From Atherix ibis (lineage: Eukaryota > Arthropoda > Insecta > Diptera > Athericidae): a stretch of DNA of 64,000 nucleotides. Positions within the stretch are counted from its first letter, which is position 1, and every line of letters begins with the position of its first letter. This document shows positions 11,450-23,353 of the stretch, piece after piece. Below the pieces are notes generated by a model. The model was not told the origin of the DNA, did not search any database, and was given only the letters and a program-made list of their open reading frames with translations. The stretch lies in assembly GCA_958298945.1 (NCBI GenBank), contig OY282609.1, forward strand, positions 58,438,220 to 58,502,219, in the 5' to 3' direction. Both the position numbers and the translations under genes were made by a program.

Positions 11450-13620
11450 TTAGATATTTCAGTTTAAATTTAATTTCAGATTTTTCAGTGTCCCAATAAA
11501 ACTTCTTTACACAAAAATTTTACTAATCTCTACCTTTAATTTTATGTTAAATAATTTTCCTTAAAAGAAAAACTTCATTTTTTTCAGAAACTTTGTGTTT
11601 TTAGTGTCATAAAATTTTGTATTTTTAAAAGTTCAAATAAAATTTATTGATATTTTTTCCGAATTTTGAAGTTAATTTTTTTTGTAGAAACTTTTAATTT
11701 CACAGGGTCCCGAGTTGTAACATAAAATCCTAAATATGTTCAATTTCTAACTAAATTTTTTTTATGAAAGTCTCGCTAATTTTTACCATAGTAAACTAGA
11801 TTTTCGTTAATGCACATGAATTGAAAGTGATTTTGCTCTTTGTACTAAATAAATTCCATAAATTTGAAATTTGATTTTTTATCAGAAATTTTTGATTTGC
11901 AGTATTTCAAATTTTTCTTTAAAATATTCTTAAATTTCGTTAATTTGGACTTTTAATAAAAAATTTTTTTTTTATATTCAGATTTTTCAACGTCCCAAAT
12001 TTTTTTATAAAATTTTTTAAATTTGAATCTAGCAACTCTACAAGTCAACTTTTTTGGCAAATAATTATCCCAAATTTGAGATTTTATTTGTTATTTAAAA
12101 TTTTTGTAGAGTTCAGAGTACAAATAATTTTTTTATAAAAATATCACAAGTTTCTATAGTGTCCTAAATTTTTTATCAAAATAGCTTAACTTTGTTATCC
12201 AATAAATGACAAATTTCCAACTTAATTTTTATCTGAAATTTTACATGTTTGATAAAATGATTTTTAATAATTTTTCCGATGTCGAGATTTTGCTTTATTA
12301 TTAAAAATTTTAGATTTTCCAGTGTCCCAATAAATTTTACATAAAAATCCCACAAATATATACAATGTCGCAAATTTTTATCTAACATTTTGTAGTTCAT
12401 ACAAAGTTTTGCAAACCCTTCAGCTTTTCTATTAAACTATTTTCTGGAATTCTTAATTTGATTTTTTTATGAATAATTTCAGTTTTCTAAGTGTCCCAAA
12501 TCAGTATCTAAAATGTAACATCTCTCAGTGTCCCAACGATATTATTTATTTAATTATTTATTGTCTTTTTTTTTAATTTTCCATTTTTCCATGTCCCAAT
12601 AAATTTTATATAAAAATTCCGCAAATTTCTATAATGTCCCAAATTTTTATCTAAAATTTTGTAGTTCATAAAAACCTTCCGCTTTTCTATTAAAAATTTT
12701 TCTAAAATCCTTAATTTGATTTTTTAATGAATAATTTCAGTTTTCTTAGTGTCCCAAATCAGTATCTAAAATGTTACATCTCTCAGTGTCCCAACGAAAT
12801 TATTTATTTAATTATTTATTGTCTTTTTTTTTAATTTTACATTTTTCTTTGTCCCATTAAATTTTATATAAAAATTCCGCAAATTTCTACAATGTCCCAA
12901 ATTTTTATCTAAAATTTTGTAGTTCAGAAAAACCTTCTGCTTTTCTACTAAAAAATTTTCTAAAATCCTTAATTTGGTTTTTTATAAATAATTTCAGTTT
13001 TCTTAGTGTCCCAAAGCAGTATCTAAAATGTTGCATCTCTCAGTGTCCCAACGATATTATTTATTTAATTATTTATTGTCTTTTTTTTTAATTTTACATT
13101 TTTCCATGTCCCATTAAATTTTATATAAATATTCCGCAAATTTCTACAATGTCCCAAATTTTTATCTAAAATTTTGTAGTTCATAAATACCTTCTGCTTT
13201 TCTATTAAACAATTTTCTAAAATCCTTAATTTGGTTTTTTATAAATAATTTCAGTTCTCTTAGTGTCCCAAATCAGTATCTAAAATGTTACACCTTTCAG
13301 TGTCCCAACGATATTATTTATTTAATTATTTATTGTCTTTTTTTTTTAATTTTACATTTTTCCATGTCCCAAATTTTTATCTAAAATTTTGTTGTTCATA
13401 AAAACCTTCTGCTTTTCTATTAAACAATTTTCTAAAATCCTTAATTTGGTTTTTTATAAATAATTTCAGTTCTCTTAATGTCCCAAATCAGTATCTAAAA
13501 TTTAACATCTCTCAGTATCCCAATAAATTTATTTACTTAATTATTTATTGTCTCAATTTTTTTTAAATTTAGAACTTTTCAGTATCCTTAATTTGTTTTG
13601 AATATTTTTTACTTTTGCAA
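11450..13620. repeat. 257-bp-period satellite array with degenerate flank
   Basis: CAGTGTCCCAACGATATTAT or a close variant starts at 12526, 12784, 13041 and 13298, and as CAGTATCCCAATAAATTTAT at 13513. The spacings are 258, 257, 257 and 215 bases; the last is shortened by a deletion of about 43 bases. Within each unit the shorter string GTGTCCCAAA recurs, so the long unit seems built from shorter related subunits. From 11450 to 12290 the same GTCCCAA motifs occur at irregular distances, which looks like decayed older satellite. No ORF is supported. Confidence 0.85.
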
Positions 13621-15398
13621 TAATTTTAAAAAAAATAAAAATCTCTTAAACTTTTATCTTAACAAAGGAAATTTGAATTAATATTCAGTTTTCATTTAAC
13701 ATTTATTTAAATTTCGTAAAAAATTAAAAATCCATAAACCCACTTTTGTTTTCTAAACTTATTCGCAGACATAACATTTGAGGTAAATTCTATATTGGAA
13801 AACTTGAATGTCAATATCAATCTATTGAACAAGGTACACATATGTATTAAATAGATGGTTATGATTAATTTTAAATATTTTTTAAAAACAATCATTTCTT
13901 AGCATTATAAAATACGAATTTTTAATAATAATTTGCCACACCAAAATTAGCCTTGTTTTGAATGATTACAAATTGCTAAAATAGCGTAAACTATTATCGT
14001 TTAACATAAACAACATTTTTTATAGTTTCCTTATAAATAAAAAATATCATTAATTATATAATTTACGCAATTAATTGTCTTCTTATAATACTGAAATTCT
14101 GTACCACAGTTCGTATTTTTAAAGAAGATGGCCTTTTTTTTTTTAATATGGCATATTCAGTAGAATAGAAAATTTATTGTTAACGCCTTCGGTTTCCCCA
14201 TTGTGTAAATGGTTTTTGTCTTGGCTTCTCTTATTTTAGAAAATCTCAAACATTAGTTAACTACTTACTTGGATATTAATTCTTCTATAAATTCTGTTAA
14301 CATTGACATAACAATAATTTGTTCAAAACTACTGACAATCAAACGAAAATGTCTAGAACAGCAGACAGAAAAAAAAATACATTTTGTTTAATAAAATCTT
14401 GTCATCTCAAAAGAGGAGAATATTTTGATTCGATCATCGTAATAATATTATTTATAAAGAATTGAATGAAAATATAATAAATTAAAATTAAATTTACTTA
14501 AAAAAGGCGTCGTATACACAACATATTCTTCTGAATAAATTTAACTTTATTTAATTTTTGATTGAGTATATTTTCAATTCATTGTCGATGAATTCATCAA
14601 AATTTGTCAAAATCGCCCACCTTTATGTCGTTCCTTTCTCGATGCTATGGAATAGCTGTCACCTGTAGCTATAGCTCTTAATTAATCAAATCTTTATAGA
14701 CCACCACTCATTCACTGACTAGTTAACTTATTCAATTTGAATTCAGTTTAAAGTTTTGCATTAAAAGGTAAAAATAATCAAATGGGAAAAAAATAATTAA
14801 AAAATAAATGAAGGGAACAGAAATAAGAAAGGAAATTTTACCTTACATTGAAGATTGCAATTGTGGGTGGGTGTTGTATATGAATGCTTGTTACACCATT
14901 GTAAAGTTGCTAGCTGGATATATGCGAGTGAGTACATTTTAGTAGGCTTCCTTTTATTTTCATCTAAAAAAAAGACATAAGCTAAAAGAGTTTCCTCCCA
15001 CTTGCATAGCAATCGTATTCGCACAGAATTTCAGACGAATGAATCAGTAAAAGTGCATCTCTTGTACGAAGAGAAAGTCTGTTGTACAAGCAAAGTTTAC
15101 TTTGTCACTTTTAACCAAGTTTACCACTGAAAACCCAAGCAGGAATTATGAAGGTACTTAACATGATTTAAGTATTTTCAACTATTTAAGACCATAGTTT
15201 TGCATTTTTTCTAATTTTTAAACCCTATTTTTACACATTTTAACACCTCAAGATGCGTTTTGCTTTTAAAAAAATGTCTGTTCTATGAATTTTCTTTTTC
15301 ATTTACCAAAAATAATTTTTTTTATTTCATTTACTGAATTAATTTTTAGGACGAACTCTGTTCCCCATCTAAGAACTTTTTGTTTTTGCTTTAGAATA
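13621..15398. other. AT-rich intergenic DNA
   Basis: No gene or element is supported. Open frames at 13707-13895 and 14797-15024 (minus) are short and low in complexity. Confidence 0.5.
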
Positions 15399-15400
15399 TA

Positions 15401-16298
15401 CGAGATTTGTTCAAAAAGTATCGCAAATTTTGAATTTCCGCATGTTATGTATTTTCGATTTTTTTGTGGCGTTATATTGGTACTCATGCCTCTGACTTAT
15501 GTCGACAAATTCGGCCATTTTGAATGTTCAGTTAATTTTTGACAGCTGCTTTGCTTGCACGTGTTTTGGCTCGTCTTCGATTTTTGCCCATTCCAAAACA
15601 TAGATCAAAGAATCTGTTCCGGGAACAAGAAAAAGTCACAGGGGGCTAGATCTATGGAATACGGTGGCTGCGGCATTATTAGTGTATTGTTTTTGGCCAA
15701 AAATTTCCGCACAAGCAACGATATTTTTTTGTCCAATTTTTGTTCTTCCACAAATCCGGGCGTTTCTGTCGGATTGCTTCGCTCAACTTGCGCATAAATT
15801 GCAGGTAATATTCCTTATTGACCGTTCTATCCTGTGGCAAGAACTCATGATACACCATGTTCCTGCAATCGAAGAAAACTGTAAGCAAAACCTTAACATT
15901 CGACCGAACTTGGCGCCCTTTTTTCGGTCTTGGCTCGTGCGGCAGCTTCCATTGGGATGAATGAGATTTAGTTTCCATGTCATAACCATAAACCCATGAT
16001 TCGTCACCAGTTATGACCCTCTGGAGCAAATTTGGGTTGTCGCGGACAGAGTCCAACAGCTCTTTACCAATGTTAATGCGATGCTGTTTTTGGTCGAAAA
16101 TGGGCAAAAATCGAGGACGAGCCAAAACACGTGGAAGCAATGTAGCTGTCAAAAATTCACTGAACATTCAAAATGGCCGAACTTTTCGGCATAAGTTATA
16201 GACATGAGTATCAATATAACGCCACAAAAAAATCGAAAATCGAATATACGTAACCCGCGGAAATTCAAATATCGCGATACTTTCTGAACAGACCTCGT
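15401..16298 (-). mobile_element. Foldback mariner with ~195-bp inverted ends
   Basis: The element is flanked by TA at 15399-15400 and 16299-16300. Its ends, 15401-15595 and about 16100-16298, are inverted copies of each other over roughly 195 bases, much longer than the 20-30-base repeats usual for mariner. Between them, read on the minus strand, lies a broken transposase (frame 15679-16167). It has GDESWVYGYD with the first catalytic D, then NVKVLLTVFFD and TVNKEYYLQFMRKLSEAIRQKRPDLW. A deletion removes the segment with the second aspartate (normally HxDNAPAHT). In the next frame LVRKFLAKNN and SIDLAPCDFFLFP supply the third D. The N-terminal DNA-binding part is missing, so it is non-autonomous. 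The left arm appears to be a copy of the 5' end inverted onto the 3' side. The subfamily is not assigned. Confidence 0.85.
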
Positions 16299-16300
16299 AT

Positions 16301-17740
16301 AATAATACTTCAATTTCTTTTTTCCAATAACAGCCCAACAATTTTAAATCAACTAAACAAGATTGCAAATTTGTAATTTCCTTTTAACTTTTAAGACTTT
16401 TTAAGATATGGTTTTGCCTAATTTTAAGTTGTTGGCTTTTCTTTTAAAAAATTCCTGAGTTTGGATTAGGCAAAAATCCCAAAAAAATTCCTTATATATT
16501 CCGCCTCTTTTTGACTGAGTTACCTACTAATTTAGATCGTATTTAATAAGGTTTTTAAATAAATAAACTTACTGACTACATAATTAAGTTTATCAATTAA
16601 ATTTAAAAGAAAAACATAGTTCTTGGACTATAGAAAGTTCAAAACATCTAAGTGATGTGATTGTCAGAACATATACCTGATTGTTAGTCCAAATTGGCCC
16701 TAAGATGGTGGTACGTTTTGGACAAAAACCATTTAAATATTCGACTGATAAAAATTTCAATCTATTTTTCATTAAAAAAAAAATGAACTAACAAAAAAAT
16801 AATATTTCTAAAAGAAAAAAAAATTAGTTTTTTATTATATCACACCGTAAATAGCAAATAACCTTAAACACGTTGCAGTACCATTTAAAGCTATTTGCGC
16901 AGGCGTGTTCGTCTTGAAGATGTTTTGTTCCATTCCGGTTACTCATTCATAAATTGATGCAACCGTTTTACATATAAAAACTGCAATGCATCGTAGCACC
17001 TCTACCTCTTCGTTAAGAAATATTGTCTAGGCCAAATTTTGATTGTAGGTAAATCTACTTAATTGTTTATATGAATACACGAAGAGACTTTGTTTTTGTT
17101 CCTGTTTCTTTTTGGCTTCTGAGATTTGGTTTGATTATATTCATATTCTGTTAATGGCCAATGACGACAACTCAACCATGTATTGTCAACTTTATGTAAA
17201 ATTTCTTGTCAAATGAATTGAGGTGTAAGTCGACCGGAACATCTATTCAACAGCTTATGGACTACCTTCGGAGATACTCACTATTCTGAGTTATACATTC
17301 TTGGCTATCCCATTCCATTCTGTTCCATGTCAGTCGATTCAATCCGATTCGATTCTACTGAAAGTTGCATAGTGTACGATAACTGAAACGTTAAAAGATA
17401 AACTAGGAAAGGTGGGTGTTAACCCAACTGTTGTTACAATTTTGTGCGCTCTTCTTGTGTCGTCGTTTATGGTTTGATCATTTGTGGAACCTGTTGCTGA
17501 TGGTTCTTGTGGTGCTGTTACCTATTACCGGTTGGAGTTTGTCTATTTTGTCTTTCCTCCTTTTCCTGTCTTGAACGATGTCTGATTCTGTGCCAAAAGT
17601 TATACTACGATGCGTACCTACCATCGCCTTGATTGCCGGTTACCATCAAGCCAACCTAATGTGTATTCCCTCCAGACGAGATAAAAATACACGTATACCT
17701 GTCCATGCATTGTACTACAAAAAGGTGTTGCGTAGACTTT
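16301..17740. other. Intergenic DNA, no gene seen
   Basis: I see no supported feature. A patch around 17220-17640 is less AT-rich but has no convincing frame. Confidence 0.45.
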
Positions 17741-17803
17741 AATGAATGACTGAATGGATGAATGAATGAATGAATAACCGAATGAATGAATGGATGGATG
17801 ACA
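17741..17803. repeat. (GAAT)n microsatellite
   Basis: GAAT tetranucleotide units, with GGAT variants toward the end, run for about 60 bases. The minus-strand frame through it (SFIHSFIH) is an artefact of the repeat. Confidence 0.9.
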
Positions 17804-19153
17804 GAAAGTATATAAACGAACGAGCGGTGAAGGAACGAGAACATCTGGTACAATAGTAGAAATACGTCAGCGAGATGTGGAAGGATTGAACGCCAACGTA
17901 CGAATAATCTGTAACTTTACCTACATAGACCGTAGATATGGCCAAATCCTCACCTCCTCGCATGTCGCTCAAATGAATAAATGGCAAATGGTAGTGTGGG
18001 GAATAATAATTACGAGTACAATTCCCAAAGCATTAAAAAAAACGATTTCACCAAATTATGAGATGAGCATTTGAAGTGGAAAAGACCACGCATCAAATTA
18101 TTTGTCTACGTAATGATAATTGCTGATATTCTCTAATAAATAAAAAGATACTTCTTCTACCATAATAGAGTGATTTTCTTTACCAAAAAGACTCTAGCTG
18201 ATCCATACAAATACTACCGTCCCCCCCCCTTCCTCTTCACTATTTATCCTATAATTAATGTACTCAGACAGTATACCATCCAATTTTAGGCAGATTCTAT
18301 TTATTCTCAATTCTATTTTCGTACTCGAGTGTCATTATAATCCTTTTATTAAAAAAAAAAAAAAAAATGGCGGAGAAAGATCCAAAAAGAAAAAATATTT
18401 TTATGGTTGGTTATGAAATGCTCCAATTCATCATGAAAACAAATGATGACTAAACGATGAAAGATAAATTTTCACATTTATCTAACGTGGGGTGGAATTG
18501 GTCTGGGGTATTGTGCCCGCAAGAAAAATCGCCAATGGTCGACGATCTAAATGTGAGCACAGTGGCGGCGATTAGCGGAAAGCGTGGGCACTCACACGAA
18601 ACATTACCGTAAACATGGCCAGTGCGAATTTTTCAGATTCAAATCCAAAATCAGATTTAATACCAATTCGATGTGTAGTTTTGTTCGGATTTTTCTTATT
18701 ATTTTATTAGTACAATATATTAAATGTTGGCGAAAGGGGATAAAGTCTGATGTTATTTGAATCAAGGTTGATTATTTGTCTATATTGGAATTGGTTAGTT
18801 TACGATTGTGGCTTCTATTTTTTTTTATAAAGTTGCAAGATTTTGAATCTTCAGCATGGAATTAGCAAAAACTGAGAAGGTAGGTTAGAATGGTAATAAT
18901 ACTAGTTTAGTGAATAGTGACATCACACAGTACTTATGAGTCATACTTGTAGGCTTACCTGTTGGTCATCTTTGATGTTTATGGGTACTTTAACAGAACC
19001 ATCAAGAGTAGGATTTATGGTAACTAGATTTTGTGTAGGATAATGTGTTTATACATTATTCTAATATATCTGTTGTCGTATGTACAAGAAATTACGTTCT
19101 TTTTCTTCTCTTCTATAAAATAGGCCCTAGAAAAAAAGCAAATTTTAAGAAGA
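17804..19153. other. Intergenic DNA with homopolymer runs
   Basis: There is a nine-base C-run at 18221-18229 and a 17-base A-run at 18351-18367. A GC-richer patch at about 18485-18640 contains no recognised motif. No gene is supported. Confidence 0.5.
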
Positions 19154-19155
19154 TA

Positions 19156-20442
19156 CGATGGTCGTTCAATAAGTCCTTAAAAAAAATGGAAAAAAACTGT
19201 TTTTCAAAAAAAAAAATTTTATTTTTCAAGATAATCTCCTTTTAGCTCTAACACTTTTCCAACCGTTTTTCCAAAATTTTTATCTCGTCCAAAAAATAGG
19301 ATTTCGGAAGTTCTGCAAAATACTCATCCGTTTGAGCAATGACGTCCTCGTTGGAAGTGAACCGTCGTCCGCCAAACCATTTCTTCAGATTGGGGAAAAG
19401 AAAATAGTCACTCGGGGCCAAATATGGTGAATAAGCGGGATGCTGCAACAATTCCATTCTCAATTCCACAATTTTGGCCATGAAAACAGCGCAGGTGTGC
19501 ACACGCGCATTGTCCTGATGCAAGAGGATTTTTTTCTTGTTCAGATGGGGGCGTTTCTCTTTGATTTCCTCGCTCAACCGTTGCAATAACGACGCGTAAT
19601 ACGCTCCTGTTATTGTTTTTCCTTTTTCCAAGTAATCGATAAAAATGATGCCCTGCGAATCCCAAAAGACCGTGGCCATCACCTTGCCGGCCGATGGCAT
19701 AGTTTTTGCCTTCTTCGGAGCCCGTTCACCCTTGAAAATTCACTGTGATGACTGTCTCTTCGTTTCTGGAGTGTAGTATTGTATCCAGGTTTCGTCCACA
19801 GTGACATATCGACGAAGGAATTCGGCAGGATTGCGGTGAAAGAGTGCCAACATAGCCTCAGAGTCCACTACACGATTGCGCTTATTCTCCTCTGAGAGCA
19901 AACGCGGCACCCATCTTGCCGAAATTTTTTTCACAGACAATTTTTCATGCAAAATTGAAGCGACTGTACCTTGTGATATGCCCGTGGCCTCAACTAATTC
20001 GCGCACTTTAATTCGCCGATCGTTCAAAATCAGATCGTGGATTTTGTCGATGATTTCAGGAGTAGACACTCAACTGGGCGTCCTGAACGATGTTCATCTT
20101 TTGTGGATGAACGTCCACGTTTAAATTCATTCACCCAATTGTAAACCGTCGCAAACACAGGTGCAGATGTGCCATGAACTGCATCCAACTCGGCTTTGAT
20201 TTCTTTCGGGCTTAAGCTTTTCAAGTGGAGATGTTTGATGACAGCCCTAAACTCGCTTTTTTCCATTGTTATGCACAAATAAATGTCGTTAACTTTAATC
20301 GACGATAGAAATTGACCTACGCTATGGATCGAGCTGAAATTTTGACAGCTTTCCTATCGATACTGCGACTTAGAAAAAAAAATCTTTACTGACACTACAA
20401 GCTCAATTTCTTGAATTTTCTAAGGACTTATTGAACTTATCG
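19156..20442 (-). mobile_element. Mariner family A, copy 1 (defective, full length)
   Basis: This 1287-bp element is flanked by TA (19154-19155 and 20443-20444), with terminal repeats that read CGATGGTCGTTCAATAAG at the left end and, as the reverse complement of the right end, CGATAAGTTCAATAAGTC. The transposase is split over minus frames 20030-20278 (start MEKSEFRAVIKHLHLK, first helix-turn-helix), 19740-20069 (EVSTPEIIDKIHD-type second helix-turn-helix, WVPRLLSEENK, YVTVDETW with the first D) and 19248-19700 (GKVMATVFWDSQGIIFIDYLEKG, LLHQDNARVHT with the second D, LAPSDYFLFP with the third). Lesions are one base lost after the GRPVE codons, W to TGA after KRQSSQ, SPDLAPSD changed to SPYLAPSD and a lost C-terminal tail. 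It belongs to the irritans-like branch by motif style. The frameshift after GRPVE is shared with the copy at 42334. Confidence 0.93.
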
Positions 20443-20444
20443 TA

Positions 20445-21990
20445 TCATTTTTTTTTTTCAAATTTAATTATATGTCGATAATTTTTTCACATTTAATTGG
20501 TTTTTAAATTATTTAAAAATTCAAGGATTGTCTATGTAAACATACAATAATTTTTTACGTAGTCTTTAAAAAAAAGCCAAACAATGTCCAATCGCATAAT
20601 CTTCAAGGCTAATTGACATTACCAAATCTTCAAATTACGAGTTTTGGGAATTTTTCGCACAATAAAGCCAAAATTTGTCGTGTTTTTAATAGCTTGTGGG
20701 TTATGCTATTTTAATTAAATTATGTATAATTTAGGTTATGCTATTTAAGTTTATGTAAAAAGAAGTTAGTTTTTTTTCAAAATCGACTGTAACTTTTCGC
20801 GGATGCAATGGCTTTTTCATAGTTATTTCTTAGTGGCATTTTTTTTATATTGACGAAGAAAAATTACAAATGTCGACAAAAATTGTTATGTTTCTATAAT
20901 TGGTAATTGAAACAAAAATTTATTACATAATTGAAAACTATTCCGTTTAGGTTCTTTTAATTTATTTTCAATTGAAAAAGTTGAATTCTTCGATTACTGG
21001 AAAGATGAAAAGTCCTTTTATACACTTTTCAATTAAATGAAAAATTATGCGTATTTTTTCTGTAAATACTGCATCACTCAACCATGAAATACTCAATAAA
21101 TTTGTCATATTTCGATAATGAATTTGATTAATTATCTTATCGATACGGCAATAACTTCCCCGCTCACATTTCATTAATGCTTTCACTTTTCAAAATATCC
21201 TCATCGATTTTTCATATAATTTTATATTTATGGATATTTATATATTGGCAACGATAAGCGAATTATCATATCTAAATATGTAGATAAGCTAATACAAATT
21301 TTTCCTAAATAAATTCCGCTCGAAGAATTCGTAATTTTCTCACAATAATTATTGAGAAGGCAATCTATTTAACTGAGCATTCTGTTATTTTGCAAATAAT
21401 CATAATTTTTGATAATTTTATGTAAATAGTAGAAATATTGAAAAATTCTAATAAAAAATACCGAATACGTTTACATTTGTATTAGATATCGGCACCAATA
21501 AAATCAGCACCTCTTCCCCTTCTACTTTTTATTTAAAAATCGATTTAGTTGTCGGCCATTTTTTTTTTAAATTTCTTAAAAATTTTCATAAGAATTGCTT
21601 AATTGTGGCTGCACAAAAATCTGGATTTTCGATAAATTGTGAGCCTCAAACCACAGATCAAAAAAAAATTGTTAATTTTTGGTGAATTTTTTCAAGACGA
21701 ATATTAGAAATATTTATTATTTAAAATACAAACGTTAATTAATGAAAGAAGGTTTAGATACGTCACAAATAGAACATCACACTGACCTTAAAAAGGGGCT
21801 ATTTGACAGCACCACGACCATGAGGTCTTTTGGCGGCATCAAGTTTCATGTGGGTTTTCGTTACGTGTTTTCTAAGCCAAACTGACTTGTTTCGAATAGG
21901 CTAGAACAGTTGAAGTTTATTATGTTATATTTTGTAGGAGAAACCCTTTTTGGTAAGAAATTCCGGATGTGGTAGTTATCAGAATGCCAC
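20445..21990. other. AT-rich intergenic DNA
   Basis: I see no supported gene. The 72-codon minus frame at 20968-21186 has no recognisable motif. Confidence 0.5.
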
Positions 21991-23353
21991 AGAAAGTTAT
22001 AACCTATTAGAATGCTTTGCAGTTTTCTTGCCCAGAATTTTGACAGAAATTTTGAATAGACTGTAGTGTCGATAGTTCGTTGGCCAGTGAAATAATAAAA
22101 ATAGTCTCTTTATTAATATCAGACTGTATTTATACGTATGCCTAAAGATGTTGTTTGGCATTCTGTTAGCAGGAGAGACACGTAAGAGATAACTGTGAGC
22201 ATGGAACTCCAAAAAAATTCTCCAGCCAGCATATTAGCACGCTCATTTCCTATAGCTTGGCTATTAGTAAGAATGATGATATTGCATCGTGGTTATTGCC
22301 AACAGCTCCCCATGGTATAGAGCGGATCTATACGAAAAGAGTTCACAATGTGGTATCATGGATTAGATAGGATCATGAGAACTGTGAAGGAAGTTGTCTG
22401 GAAGTAGGCTCCCGCCAGCTATTCTAAAAAAGTTTCCTATATTCTCAATACTGCTTCCAACCAAGGCTTCCAATCTGGATATAGAAAGACAGTTTGGGAT
22501 TAGAGAGAGAAAATAAAAGGATCTGTCCCTCATGTTGAGATTAATAGAGAAAAGAAGGATGAACTTCTTTTCGAATTGGTAATAGTCTTAATAGTTTCAG
22601 CTAAAGTATGGAGAGCATTGTAAGCAAAGATCATTATAAATATTGGGTTTTTTCCCAACAGAGGATTTAATTGTATTTTTTCACAAACAAATCCACACTT
22701 AAGTGGCATAATCATATGTATTTTGACAGCTGACATAGCAAGGTTGCTTGTGGAAAAATTCGTTTGATTCTGCACAATAGTTTTTGGTTGATACCCTTTT
22801 AAATATGGAAAGTGAAAAACAGCATTTTCGGCATATTTTACTTTTTTACTATAGAAAAGATAAAAATGATATTCAAGTAAGAAAAACAATTATCTGATGT
22901 GTATGTAGAAGATGTGTTAAGTGAGCGCGCAGTGCCAAAACTGGTTTGTAAAATTTCGATCCGCCAATTTTAATCTCGAAGATGCACCACGTTCTGGAAG
23001 GCCAGTTGAAGCTGATGAAGACACAACAAAGACATTAATTGATGTAAACCGGCGAATTACAACTCGTGAGATCGCTGAGAGATTAATTTTATCGAATTCG
23101 ACCGTTCATGATCATTTGAAATGGTTAGGTTTAATCTCAAAGCCCGACTTTTGGGTTCCTCATCTTCTTACGGAAAAAAATTTATGCTGTCGCATTGACG
23201 TTTGTGATTTGCTTCTCAAACGCCAAGAAAATGTTCCATTTTTGAAGCGTATCATTACTGGAGATAAGAAATGTGTTGTCTACAATAATGTTAAGCGCAA
23301 AAGATCTTGGAGTAGAAAAGATGAACTGTTTCAAAGCACTTCGAAAGCCAATA

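Noticed and set aside
12290..13560. Regular repeats that might suggest a CRISPR array
   Set aside because: Spacers and repeats are not distinguishable, the unit is 257 bp, and the sequence is animal satellite-like DNA.
15024..15120. Possible exon after an ATTTCAG acceptor near 15032
   Set aside because: There is no clear donor, the pyrimidine tract is poor and the frame is short.
17739..17987. 82-codon minus-strand frame with SFIHSFIH repeats
   Set aside because: It is a translation of the GAAT microsatellite.
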